Shown here in pieces: positions 8,592-16,257 of a stretch of 64,000 nt of DNA. The translations under genes and the position numbers were made by a program. Every line of letters starts with the position of its first letter. The stretch's first letter is position 1. The notes under the pieces were generated by a model. The model saw only the letters and a list, made by a program, of their open reading frames with translations. It had not been told where the DNA came from and did no database searches. This DNA is from Sediminibacterium sp. (GTDB lineage Bacteria > Bacteroidota > Bacteroidia > Chitinophagales > Chitinophagaceae), in contig JAEUVE010000019.1 of the NCBI GenBank assembly GCA_016786865.1, positions 62,001-126,000 of the forward strand, given 5' to 3'.

Positions 8592-8852
8592 ATGGCAGCA
8601 CACATACCCAAAGAATATTTCGACACAGAAGGTCGACTAATCATTAAACCATACAGACTCAAGGATCTGGCTGCCATCTTCGATGTAAATGTACAAACGC
8701 TCAAGCGCTGGATGCTGAAACATCCTGAACTGTTGGAGCACGAAGGAAAATATTTTACCATACACCAGGTACAACATTGTATTGAATTATTTGGCCTGCC
8801 CCAGAAGATCTCTCCGGTAGTAAAGCTGGCATCAGTTCAGAAAGCTGCATAA
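8592..8852 (+). CDS. Small MerR/excisionase-like HTH protein (second paralogue)
   Basis: 86-residue DNA-binding protein with YRLKDLAAIFDVNVQTLKRW (about 21-40) as HTH, then GKYFTIHQVQHCIELFGLP. It is a paralogue of the protein at 7663-7872 (same spacing of LA, TL-W, EG-Y, QV and GLP) but has an N-terminal extension of about ten residues and a longer C-terminus. It begins immediately after the stop of the preceding gene. Likely a regulator or recombination-directionality factor of the island; inference from size and position. Confidence 0.7.
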   Translation: MAAHIPKEYFDTEGRLIIKPYRLKDLAAIFDVNVQTLKRWMLKHPELLEHEGKYFTIHQVQHCIELFGLPQKISPVVKLASVQKAA

Positions 8853-8862
8853 AACAAGAACA

Positions 8863-9069
8863 ATGAATACAAACATTATAAAACTGAAAAGTGGAATGAT
8901 AAAAACAATAGGCTCCAATATTATGCTTACCAGTTGCATATTATTGGCAAATATCAACCTGGCAGACCTGCTCGACTATGCGCTTAAAGCAACCATAGGT
9001 GGGGGCATATGGCTGATTTACAAGATAGCAGGTGATTATTTAGATCAAAAAAAGAAAGAAAAAAAATGA
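8863..9069 (+). CDS. Small membrane protein of the cluster
   Basis: 68-residue protein with hydrophobic segments at about 17-31 and 43-56 (ATIGGGIWLIYKIAGDYL) and a very basic C-terminus (DQKKKEKK), predicted to stay in the cytoplasm. It overlaps the next gene by four bases (ATGA), indicating coupled translation. The start is uncertain, with internal ATGs at codons 12 and 21. No family recognised. Confidence 0.55.
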   Translation: MNTNIIKLKSGMIKTIGSNIMLTSCILLANINLADLLDYALKATIGGGIWLIYKIAGDYLDQKKKEKK

Positions 9070-9632
9070 GTACGGCAAGTACATTGAAAATCGGAGGCGG
9101 AATACTACTCGGCAGTATTGCGGCCAGCTACGCTTTTTTGATTCATAAAGCGCAACAACTCATTGTGCTGCCCACTCCCAGGGCATTCCAACTCACAGAC
9201 CGCACGGCTGTAATTACCTTCCGACTGGTTATTAAAAATCCAACAGGGACAAGAATGGATATCAAGTCTCCCTTTCTTCGAATTTATCGAAACGGAATAC
9301 TGATAGCGCATTCAAAAGCAGACGCCACAATTACACGGATAACCAACGACAGTGAAGTAACACTCGATGGACTGAAAATAGACATCCCCTATGAACATCT
9401 GGCCACTCTTGGATTTGACATCATCAACCTGTTAACAGGAATAAATAAGCCAATGGTTGAAAGCACTAAAAATCTCGCCGGCAACACTACAGGCGAAAAC
9501 AAGACGCTTCCGCAACTGGAGATTCAAACGAGGATCAATATGTATGGCTGGGGCTTTCTTCCAATGTGGACCACACAAAAAAAATTACTCGAACTAAGTG
9601 AGCTGGAAAAAATATTGCCCTGGAAAAGTTAA
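9066..9632 (+). CDS. Membrane-anchored LEA14/WHy-like protein
   Basis: 188 residues. An N-terminal hydrophobic segment (about 8-26, GGGILLGSIAASYAFLI) is followed by a beta-sandwich-like region (about 40-110) with the periodicity of the water-stress/LEA14 family: FRLVIKNPTGTRMDIKSPFLRIYRNG ... DSEVTLDGLKIDIPYEHL (N-P near the first strand, then alternating hydrophobic strands). It probably sits on the outer side of a membrane. Start overlaps the upstream gene by four bases and its end is six bases before the transglutaminase-like gene. The family call is moderate: based on pattern, not on a search. Confidence 0.5.
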   Translation: MSTASTLKIGGGILLGSIAASYAFLIHKAQQLIVLPTPRAFQLTDRTAVITFRLVIKNPTGTRMDIKSPFLRIYRNGILIAHSKADATITRITNDSEVTLDGLKIDIPYEHLATLGFDIINLLTGINKPMVESTKNLAGNTTGENKTLPQLEIQTRINMYGWGFLPMWTTQKKLLELSELEKILPWKS

Positions 9633-9638
9633 AGCAAT

Positions 9639-11810
9639 ATGATAGTAACTGCAAACAGAACAATACGAAGAACCACCCGGTACGACTCGCTCTTCCCTAA
9701 AGCAAACGGAGAGGATACTACCGTACTTAAAAAGGCAGATCTGGATGATACGATGGAGCTTATTCCAAGAATTGTGCTTCGCACATTAGATCATACGAGG
9801 CGTATAAGTTCTATCCTGGAAAAACAAGATCTTGAAGCAACCTGCCGCAACATCTGGCAGTTTGTTTATGATCACATTGCTTATCGAAAGGACGAAGATG
9901 GAAAAGAACAGATTCGAAGCCCGGCGCGAAGCTGGATGGATCGGCTACAAGGGGTGGATTGCGATTGTTATACCGTATTTATATCCAGTATTTTATGCAA
10001 TCTTTCAATTCCACACGTTTTACGAATAGCCAAATACAGGGGCGATAGTTTCCAGCACATTTATCCTGTAGTGCTAACAAAAGATAGCGACCCGATTATA
10101 CTGGACTGCGTAACTGAATTTTTTGATTACGAGGTTCCCTATACTGAAAAAAAGGACTACACTATGGAATTACAATATTTAAACGGACCGGCGCAAAAGC
10201 CAAAAACAACTGCCAATCAATCTTCACTTATACTCTTCGGCTATGAACCAGAAGGCAACTGGGAAGGCATGGGAATTCTTCCCACCGATCGGCTATTGTT
10301 ACCCAGCGAACTCACACCAATAAACTATGATGTGAGACTGATAGAAAATGTGGATAGCACTACAGATGTACCTGCTACCACCAAACTATCTTCCATACTC
10401 CCGGAAGTACCATTAGTACAAGTATTACCCTCAGGCACGAGTACAGCACCCCCGGTTCCTCCTCCCACAACAATGGTTCCAATACCAACAGTTGCACCCG
10501 AACCAAGGCCTATTATTGCAACAATTGCAGAGCCGCAGCAATTGTTTGTTCCTCAACCCGATACTATTACGCCAACTTTACCACAATCAGCTACATGTAC
10601 CTGCACCATCAATGGGGTTACCTACACTTACAGCGAAGAAGAGTTAGGAAGCATTTTTTCCAAGATTGGTGATATTGCAAAAAGTGTAGTACAAGGCGTT
10701 GGCAAAGTGGTAAAAAATGTAGGAGAAGCAGTTGTAAAAGTTGCCAAGACAGTAGTACATGTTATTAACAAGGTACTTCCTACAACTGCATTGTTGCGCC
10801 TGGGCTTTTTAACGGCACTAAAACTAAATCTCCTTAAAGTTTCCGAACACTTGCGCTATGCTTACCTCACACCTGAACAGGCTTTGCGATATGGCATAGA
10901 TCCGGAGAAACACAAGAAAATGGGAGATCTGATAGAAAAAATAAAAAAGATTTTCTGGCAAATGGGAGGCAATTTGGATAATATCCGACCAGCCATCATT
11001 AACGGAAAAGGCAATGATGGTAGCGATAGAATCGACTTTGATAATCTTAATGGCTTTGGATATACTAGCTGGATACTGGGAAGCACCGCAACACTTAATT
11101 CCAAAATGACCCTTCGGGAGATACTCGGAAACGAAACCTACGAGCAGGAAACACAGGATCTTAGCCAGGAACAACTAAATACCTTAGGTGCTTTGGGAGA
11201 ACCTGTTACTGCTGCTTCCATAGCAGCCATCATGAGTACCATTGTAGCAATTTGGGAAATGATCAAAAAGATCCTTCCCCTGAAACAAGGCAATGCAACA
11301 GGTGTAACCGACCCTACTCAGGACCCCAATAGTTTTGGCATAGACGATCCCGAATTAAGGGCTTATTACGATGAAGCGGTAAAATCCTTACCGCCTAACA
11401 ATTCAGGAGAACTTTATGTACCTCAGACTTCAGACGTAGCCACAACAACCAGCCCTGAGCCTACCACTCCTGCTACAACAACACCTACGCCTGCAAACAC
11501 TGCAACCACAACATCTGCCAATATACGAGAAAACCTTCTTTCAAGAGCATCAACAGCAGTTACAAAAACGGCTACTGGTGCCACTACACCTGCCAATACG
11601 GCTGCTCCCACAGACCCAAATAAACAACCTGGCTTCTGGGATAAATACAAAGTTCCAATAATAGTTGGCGGTTCGCTGGCAGGATTAGCACTTGTGATAT
11701 GGCTTAGCAAACGAAATCGACACAATGGGCCTCCTCAGCAGGCAATGCATGGAACAAAAACATCTTACGGAAAAAAGCGCAGTACACATAAAAAAACACT
11801 GACCCTATAA
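9639..11810 (+). CDS. Large transglutaminase-like protein with C-terminal membrane anchor
   Basis: 723 residues, the largest protein of the cluster. Residues about 60-165 are a transglutaminase/cysteine-protease-like domain: Cys108 in GVDCDCYTVF, His140 in SFQHIYPVV and Asp156 in PIILDCV form the C-H-D triad in the right order. A Pro/Thr-rich linker (about 245-315) leads to a short Cys pair (CTCTINGVTYTY) and an amphipathic region (about 345-385, IAKSVVQGVGKVVKNVGEAV). A central region with LGF-rich helices follows, then a second Thr/Pro-rich linker (about 600-660) and a single membrane segment near 672-690 (VPIIVGGSLAGLALVIWL) with a basic tail. Such a protein could cleave, cross-link or anchor envelope or virion components. 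Only the TGase-like fold is recognised. Confidence 0.65.
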   Translation: MIVTANRTIRRTTRYDSLFPKANGEDTTVLKKADLDDTMELIPRIVLRTLDHTRRISSILEKQDLEATCRNIWQFVYDHIAYRKDEDGKEQIRSPARSWMDRLQGVDCDCYTVFISSILCNLSIPHVLRIAKYRGDSFQHIYPVVLTKDSDPIILDCVTEFFDYEVPYTEKKDYTMELQYLNGPAQKPKTTANQSSLILFGYEPEGNWEGMGILPTDRLLLPSELTPINYDVRLIENVDSTTDVPATTKLSSILPEVPLVQVLPSGTSTAPPVPPPTTMVPIPTVAPEPRPIIATIAEPQQLFVPQPDTITPTLPQSATCTCTINGVTYTYSEEELGSIFSKIGDIAKSVVQGVGKVVKNVGEAVVKVAKTVVHVINKVLPTTALLRLGFLTALKLNLLKVSEHLRYAYLTPEQALRYGIDPEKHKKMGDLIEKIKKIFWQMGGNLDNIRPAIINGKGNDGSDRIDFDNLNGFGYTSWILGSTATLNSKMTLREILGNETYEQETQDLSQEQLNTLGALGEPVTAASIAAIMSTIVAIWEMIKKILPLKQGNATGVTDPTQDPNSFGIDDPELRAYYDEAVKSLPPNNSGELYVPQTSDVATTTSPEPTTPATTTPTPANTATTTSANIRENLLSRASTAVTKTATGATTPANTAAPTDPNKQPGFWDKYKVPIIVGGSLAGLALVIWLSKRNRHNGPPQQAMHGTKTSYGKKRSTHKKTLTL

Positions 11811-11820
11811 CTGCAATTAT

Positions 11821-12525
11821 ATGAATGCCAAACAAAATAGTTATGCCCGAATGGCTAACAAAACAAGACTGCTGGGCGGTATTGAGGACCCCAAAGCAAA
11901 CAAATGGACACAACTCATCGTTGAATTACTGGCGGCTGGTGGCGGTACGCTTTTAGGAGTTGCTGTTCCCAAAGCATCACTGGTGGGTCTGGCCGGTATC
12001 GTAGGCAGCCGTTTCCTCGAACACCCCTATGCGAGTCCTGCAATCAGGGGCTTAGGGTATGGCTTACTGCTGGCACCAGCTGTAAAATCATCAGATACCA
12101 TTAGTGCCAAAATGACTACAGCTAAGCAGGCACTACTGGCTAAGCTACCTTTTGATAATGGCTCGAATGATAACGGCTCCAAGGAAACCAATACTCCAGG
12201 TAATACAGTTGCCGGTTTAGGCGCAATAGAATATTTCAGTTATCCCGAAACTCCTACAGTAGAAAAAATAGCTACCGTAGTTCGTCCAATGGAGGTACAA
12301 CAAAGTGTTCCATCCGAAAATACAACCCCTATGGATCTGCTTGACTATATAGAACTTCAATTAACACAAAACGCAGAAAATCATATTGACCAGATGAACA
12401 AGGAAGGGCTACTCCAAACAGTTCAGGCTTATGAAATATCCCAATCTGTCACAGTTTCCGGTCCTGGCGCAACACAAGCCGATACCCTGGTTCAGTACCT
12501 GGACACAGAAGCGCACAATTACTAA
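11821..12525 (+). CDS. Hypothetical membrane protein, glycine-rich N-terminal half
   Basis: 234 residues. The N-terminal half has small-residue hydrophobic segments at about 31-50 (VELLAAGGGTLLGVAVP) and 52-92 (LVGLAGIVGSRF, AIRGLGYGLLLAP) typical of membrane-inserted helices. The C-terminal half is soluble, acidic and Gln/Thr-rich. Ten bases after the transglutaminase-like gene and 36 before the capsid-like gene. Membrane proteins of this kind occur in membrane-containing virions, but no homology was recognised. Confidence 0.5.
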   Translation: MNAKQNSYARMANKTRLLGGIEDPKANKWTQLIVELLAAGGGTLLGVAVPKASLVGLAGIVGSRFLEHPYASPAIRGLGYGLLLAPAVKSSDTISAKMTTAKQALLAKLPFDNGSNDNGSKETNTPGNTVAGLGAIEYFSYPETPTVEKIATVVRPMEVQQSVPSENTTPMDLLDYIELQLTQNAENHIDQMNKEGLLQTVQAYEISQSVTVSGPGATQADTLVQYLDTEAHNY

Positions 12526-12561
12526 AACGACACCTTATTTACGCACATAAAACTCTAAACT

Positions 12562-13281
12562 ATGTTAGGATTAATTGAGGCTACAGAAGAATACAACAAT
12601 CAGGGAGCACTGCTCGGCATAGATGTAGCTGAGGATCCCGAACTGCTCGCAGCACTGCGAAAGATGAATCCCGTTCAACGGCAGTGGGTCATCAACAAAC
12701 TTACGCGCCCCCCTATTGCCAGTCGGGGATCACGCGCTGAAATGGAAAAATTCTTCAATGAATTGCCACAGTCTATCAAAGATGGCCTGAAAAAGGGAGA
12801 ATTACGTTTGGCAGACGCAACAATTTACTCTATTAAGCCGGCAAGTTCTAAAACCATCAAGATGTTTGAACCTCAGGACGATAAAGATGTAGGCTTGAGA
12901 AATATCTCCAATGCCAAATTGCCCAAAAACCAGGCCATGCTCGTCAGCGGCATCTACATGCTGGCAGGCGTGTCCGCTGATGCAACTAAAGATAAAGTAA
13001 CAGCAGCGGAATACAAGGGGTTGGAGAATTTCCACGCCATCGCCAACGGAGAATTCACATTAACCTCAAACCGCAAGCAGATCGTTCCTGCCACAGGCAA
13101 CGCTGTATTCAAAACTGCCAGCTATCACACTGTGCCGCTGGGTTACTATAAGCTCGCTAACCCGCGCCTGATCCAGGACGACATACAGATCGAATTCACG
13201 ATTGAATTAGGCTCTTTGGATGGTATCGCTGCTTTTACCCACGTTTATGTGGGCTTACACGGAACAATCACCACGCCATAA
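12562..13281 (+). CDS. Candidate major structural (capsid-type) protein of the cluster
   Basis: 239 residues, no signal peptide or membrane segment. The N-terminal ninety residues look helical (NPVQRQWVINKL, AEMEKFFNELPQSIKDGLKK). The remainder is rich in predicted beta strands: AMLVSGIYMLAGV, NGEFTLTSNRKQIVPATGN, TVPLGYYKLANPRLI, IQIEFTIELGS and FTHVYVGLHGTITT. Glycine-tyrosine-leucine-asparagine-proline turns and a final strand like this resemble beta-barrel virion subunits. A hairpin followed by a run of eight T lies right behind it, as often seen after highly expressed structural genes. No homologue recognised for certain; it could instead be another self-assembling or adhesive protein. 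Confidence refers to the gene, with the capsid idea at about one in three. Confidence 0.4.
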   Translation: MLGLIEATEEYNNQGALLGIDVAEDPELLAALRKMNPVQRQWVINKLTRPPIASRGSRAEMEKFFNELPQSIKDGLKKGELRLADATIYSIKPASSKTIKMFEPQDDKDVGLRNISNAKLPKNQAMLVSGIYMLAGVSADATKDKVTAAEYKGLENFHAIANGEFTLTSNRKQIVPATGNAVFKTASYHTVPLGYYKLANPRLIQDDIQIEFTIELGSLDGIAAFTHVYVGLHGTITTP

Positions 13282-13300
13282 CAGCTGGATGGTGATTCAA

Positions 13301-13348
13301 AAGGTGAGCTGATCCCGTAAGATCTCTCACCTTCCTTAAATTTTTTTT
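13301..13348 (+). terminator. Hairpin plus U-tract behind the candidate structural gene
   Basis: AAGGTGAG (13301-13308) pairs with CTCACCTT (13326-13333) across a 17-base loop. CCTTAAA and eight T (13341-13348) follow, touching the next ATG. It looks like a partial terminator that would lower expression of the downstream genes relative to the upstream one. Confidence 0.55.
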
Positions 13349-13729
13349 ATGCTCAAACGAATCAAAAAACGCTTTGATATAACAGTAAATTTTCCTGAGA
13401 GAACGTTCACTTCCACTTTCGAGCTGGACAAAAACGTATCGGCCATTCATGGCCTGCTGGTTACTTCCGACAAAGACGATCTGCTGTATTATCGAGGTTC
13501 ACAGCGCATTGAGATCAACCGGGAAGAGATATTTCCGGAAAAATACGAGAGTAAATTACTGATGTCGGGGCTGGGAGTTGCACCGGATGAGCGGTTCTAT
13601 TCACTGGGCAAACTGGAACCCGGAAACTATAAAGTAAAAGTAGACTTTACCGATACCAGTCATATAACAGTGGACTTTGAGATTTATCGGGTATCGCTTT
13701 ATCTGGATTGTGAAATAACAGAAATCTGA
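13349..13729 (+). CDS. Hypothetical beta-rich protein
   Basis: 126 residues, no membrane segment. Alternating hydrophobic pattern throughout: DITVNFPERTFTSTFELD, VSAIHGLLVTSDKDDLLYY, RIEINREEIFPEKYESKLLM, GNYKVKVDFTDTSHITVDF. This suggests a beta-sandwich or jelly-roll of one domain. It begins directly after the U-tract behind the candidate structural gene and is one base from the next gene. Its place suggests a minor virion or assembly component (inference). No family recognised. Confidence 0.55.
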   Translation: MLKRIKKRFDITVNFPERTFTSTFELDKNVSAIHGLLVTSDKDDLLYYRGSQRIEINREEIFPEKYESKLLMSGLGVAPDERFYSLGKLEPGNYKVKVDFTDTSHITVDFEIYRVSLYLDCEITEI

Positions 13730-13730
13730 C

Positions 13731-14207
13731 ATGCGAGAGGAAGCAATCATACACAGATTGGAAATTGCATCCGGCGGACTATGTCGTTCATTCCAGATAC
13801 CCTTACCGGAAGATGCAGAAAAAATAATTGGCATAGAAGTCGGTTGTCAGCATGCTTTTACTTATCCGGCTATCTTTCCCTCCCCCGCCCCTGCTTTTAG
13901 GTGTATAAGAGACTTTACGATAGGAGAACTTACCCTCATGCATTTTGGATCTGAAGATATATTGTATTCAGGATTTGTAAAACCTCATAATCACAACCTG
14001 CAATTTCTTCAAATAGCAGATATCCATTTTGGCGGCATGCCCTATACGCATGGCAGCAAGGCTTTTGAAGAAAAAGTTGACATACCTGTTCGTGCAGCAC
14101 TGATTAAAGCGCATTATCGCGACCGATGGTCAGAAATGATTGGAGGCATGGTTTCCTATGAGCTTTCCGTATGTATATGGATCCGAAAAAGAACAAAATA
14201 TGAATGA
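13731..14207 (+). CDS. Hypothetical beta-rich protein
   Basis: 158 residues, soluble. It starts with strands (AIIHRLEIASGGLCRSFQIPLPEDAEKIIGIEVG) whose layout resembles the preceding protein (strand, then D-A-x-K-I-x-G-I), so the two may be distant relatives. Aromatic and His-rich middle (KPHNHNLQFLQIADIHFGG). One base after the previous stop; its end overlaps the next start by eight bases. Unknown function; possible minor structural subunit. Confidence 0.55.
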   Translation: MREEAIIHRLEIASGGLCRSFQIPLPEDAEKIIGIEVGCQHAFTYPAIFPSPAPAFRCIRDFTIGELTLMHFGSEDILYSGFVKPHNHNLQFLQIADIHFGGMPYTHGSKAFEEKVDIPVRAALIKAHYRDRWSEMIGGMVSYELSVCIWIRKRTKYE

Positions 14208-14520
14208 GCAATTGGCGCTTGGATATATAGCATGCAGAATGAAAGACCTGGGTTTTGAAAACCATTACAGTCTCCGTTTCAAACACATCCGCCTACAACC
14301 TGCAGAAACCCTGGAATTGAAAGGCAGTCCGCAACAACTCTACCTACTGGTAGAACCGGCAGAAGAAATAAGGATCGAAAGCCATAAGGGAATTTTCGAT
14401 CTGAGCGACGACAAAATCAACGAGCTGCAATATGAACACTCCGGCAGGCTTATCATCATCAACCAGTCATTACTCATCAATGATGTAAAAATGATAGAAG
14501 CGATCCCGATAATTAAATAG
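14200..14520 (+). CDS. Hypothetical small beta-rich protein
   Basis: 106 residues from the ATG at 14200, which overlaps the preceding gene by eight bases; the frame is open upstream to 14140 but that would give a 68-base overlap, so the later start is preferred. Strand-like pattern: NHYSLRFKHIRLQPAETLELKG, QQLYLLVEPAEEIRIESHKGIFDL, GRLIIINQSLLIND. It is the third consecutive small beta-rich protein. No family recognised. Confidence 0.5.
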   Translation: MNEQLALGYIACRMKDLGFENHYSLRFKHIRLQPAETLELKGSPQQLYLLVEPAEEIRIESHKGIFDLSDDKINELQYEHSGRLIIINQSLLINDVKMIEAIPIIK

Positions 14521-14521
14521 T

Positions 14522-15292
14522 ATGGTAATCAAGATAATGGAATACGATCCGCTAAAAGTTTCTAAAATCAGGCACCTGCTGGAAGAAATGGCCGCTAAGG
14601 GACAAGCAAGGCAGTACGAGGTTTTTGTAGACAATCTTAAAGTTGTTGCGAGAACAGAAGACGTATCTGAATTTGATAGTTTTGACTATTATATGGACGA
14701 GGATACGGAGAAATTACGCATACTACTCTACAATTCTGCTTCCTCGCCGCGCAACGACCAGTATTGTTTCCTTGTGAAAAGTAAAATGAAGTCTGGGCAG
14801 TCGCTCAGTGGTCTTGGAGATCTGGAGGGTATAGTAGAAAAAGAACTGGCAGCTCGAGAGAACATCGAAACCAAGAAAAAACTGGAAGAGGCAGAACAGT
14901 ACATTGGTCAGTTGGAAGAACAACTCGATGAAGCACGCAGGCATGCGACTGATACAAAATACAAATTAGGCAAACTGGATCTGGTAGAGCTAGGAGGAGT
15001 ATTGTTAGAGAACCTGGCCAGCAAAAACAACAGCCTGCTGGGTAAGATTGGGCTGGGCAATATTGAAATACCCGAGAGCCTCCCTGCATCAGTGCCAGAT
15101 GAAACTGAAGTGTCTTTCCACCGCCAAACAGACCCTCCGCTCAGCGAATCTCACAGACGCTATTTGCCGCTTTTGGAGCAATTGGATGAAAGCTTCGAAG
15201 AACAGGAGCTCCAAACTGTAATGCAGATAATAAGGAAGTTTATAGAGCAACCGGCGCAGGTACAGTTCGTTGCTCAACAACTGAATGTATAA
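14522..15292 (+). CDS. Hypothetical protein with central coiled coil
   Basis: 256 residues, soluble and acidic. N-terminal region of mixed structure (about 1-90), a coiled coil at about 105-148 (heptads in KKKLEEAEQYIGQLEEQLDE), a short middle part with GLGNIEIPESLP, and a C-terminal helical segment after about 205 (RYLPLLEQLDESFEEQELQ). One base after the previous gene. A structural or scaffold-like role is possible; nothing is recognised. Confidence 0.55.
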   Translation: MVIKIMEYDPLKVSKIRHLLEEMAAKGQARQYEVFVDNLKVVARTEDVSEFDSFDYYMDEDTEKLRILLYNSASSPRNDQYCFLVKSKMKSGQSLSGLGDLEGIVEKELAARENIETKKKLEEAEQYIGQLEEQLDEARRHATDTKYKLGKLDLVELGGVLLENLASKNNSLLGKIGLGNIEIPESLPASVPDETEVSFHRQTDPPLSESHRRYLPLLEQLDESFEEQELQTVMQIIRKFIEQPAQVQFVAQQLNV

Positions 15293-15297
15293 AGACC

Positions 15298-15486
15298 ATG
15301 ACCATGCAAAAATTCTGTTACGAGATCTGCATCGAAGCAAAAACAGATATGCAGGCCGAAAATAAGATGAAAGCCCTTGCGGTGCTGGCCTCAAAGCTTA
15401 GTACAAAAGAACTTGCACAATTGGCCGATATCATAAAAAACGATCCGATTAAAACAGCCCTGGCTAAAAGATATCTTGGTGTATGA
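15298..15486 (+). CDS. Small helical hypothetical protein
   Basis: 62 residues (or 60 from the second ATG at 15304), helical: MQAENKMKALAVLASKLSTK, LAQLADIIKNDPIKTALAKRYLGV. No membrane segment. Overlaps the annexin-like gene by four bases (ATGA), so the two are translationally coupled. It may be a partner of that protein; no family recognised. Confidence 0.5.
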   Translation: MTMQKFCYEICIEAKTDMQAENKMKALAVLASKLSTKELAQLADIIKNDPIKTALAKRYLGV

Positions 15487-16238
15487 AAGGCAATCAAATC
15501 AACAACCTGCTTCAGGCTGCCAGAATAAAAAAAAACCTGACAAGTTCACTTGAGCATCGGCAGCCAGAAAAAACTGCTGAACAGGACAATACATTGCGTT
15601 ATGCACTCTATGGTTTTTTAGCAGCAGGTGGGTGCACATTAATCGGATGGCTGATCATCAAGCGGATCCGTGCCAACAGGAACGAAAACCTTTCGTTTGT
15701 AGATGGCAGCCCTCAGGCCCATGCCAAACAAATCAGGATGGCTATAGAAAATGACAACTGGTTTCACTGGGGAACAGATAATGAACTGCTCCGAAGTGTA
15801 TGGCTGGAAGTGCCCAGTAAAGAACATTTTGCTAAGATAATTGCAGCTTATCAGGCCCTTTATAATTCCAATATGATGCGTGATTTAAAGGACGACTTAG
15901 ATAGCATGGAGTACAGTGAAATGCTGGCAATACTTTCTGCAAAACCAGAAAAAGGAACTTCTCTTCAACCGATTACCCTTACTCAGGAACAATATGTATC
16001 CTGGGCCAAAAGGTTACAGGCAGCATTTAATGACTCATGGGGGCCTTTTCCTGCTACAGATGAAGCAGCAATCAGATCAGTATTTACGGAAATCCCAACT
16101 CAGGCAGCATTTGATCGGCTAAAACAGGTATATGCAGCACATTATGCAGCGTCTTTACCGGATGAGCTGAAAAGCGAACTATCCATTTTTGAATATCCTG
16201 AAATGATGCGCATTATCTATGATAAACCGTCTTTATAA
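15483..16238 (+). CDS. Membrane-anchored protein with two annexin-like repeats
   Basis: 251 residues: a basic N-terminus, one membrane segment (about 40-60), then two tandem repeats (about 80-155 and 173-248) that follow the annexin pattern. Repeat 1 has WGTDNELLRSVWLEVPS, then FAKIIAAYQALYNSNMMRDL and DLDSMEYSEMLAIL. Repeat 2 has ATDEAAIRSVFTEIPTQ, FDRLKQVYAAHYAASLPDEL and ELSIFEYPEMMRII. In repeat 1 the G-T (97-98) is followed after 38 residues by Asp137, the spacing of the annexin type II calcium site; repeat 2 has lost the glycine. Annexins bind acidic phospholipids in a calcium-dependent way, usually with four repeats; bacterial relatives are known only from bioinformatics. Likely role: membrane or envelope contact within this cluster. 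Confidence 0.65.
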   Translation: MKGNQINNLLQAARIKKNLTSSLEHRQPEKTAEQDNTLRYALYGFLAAGGCTLIGWLIIKRIRANRNENLSFVDGSPQAHAKQIRMAIENDNWFHWGTDNELLRSVWLEVPSKEHFAKIIAAYQALYNSNMMRDLKDDLDSMEYSEMLAILSAKPEKGTSLQPITLTQEQYVSWAKRLQAAFNDSWGPFPATDEAAIRSVFTEIPTQAAFDRLKQVYAAHYAASLPDELKSELSIFEYPEMMRIIYDKPSL

Positions 16239-16257
16239 ACGTATTAAAAAATAAAAG

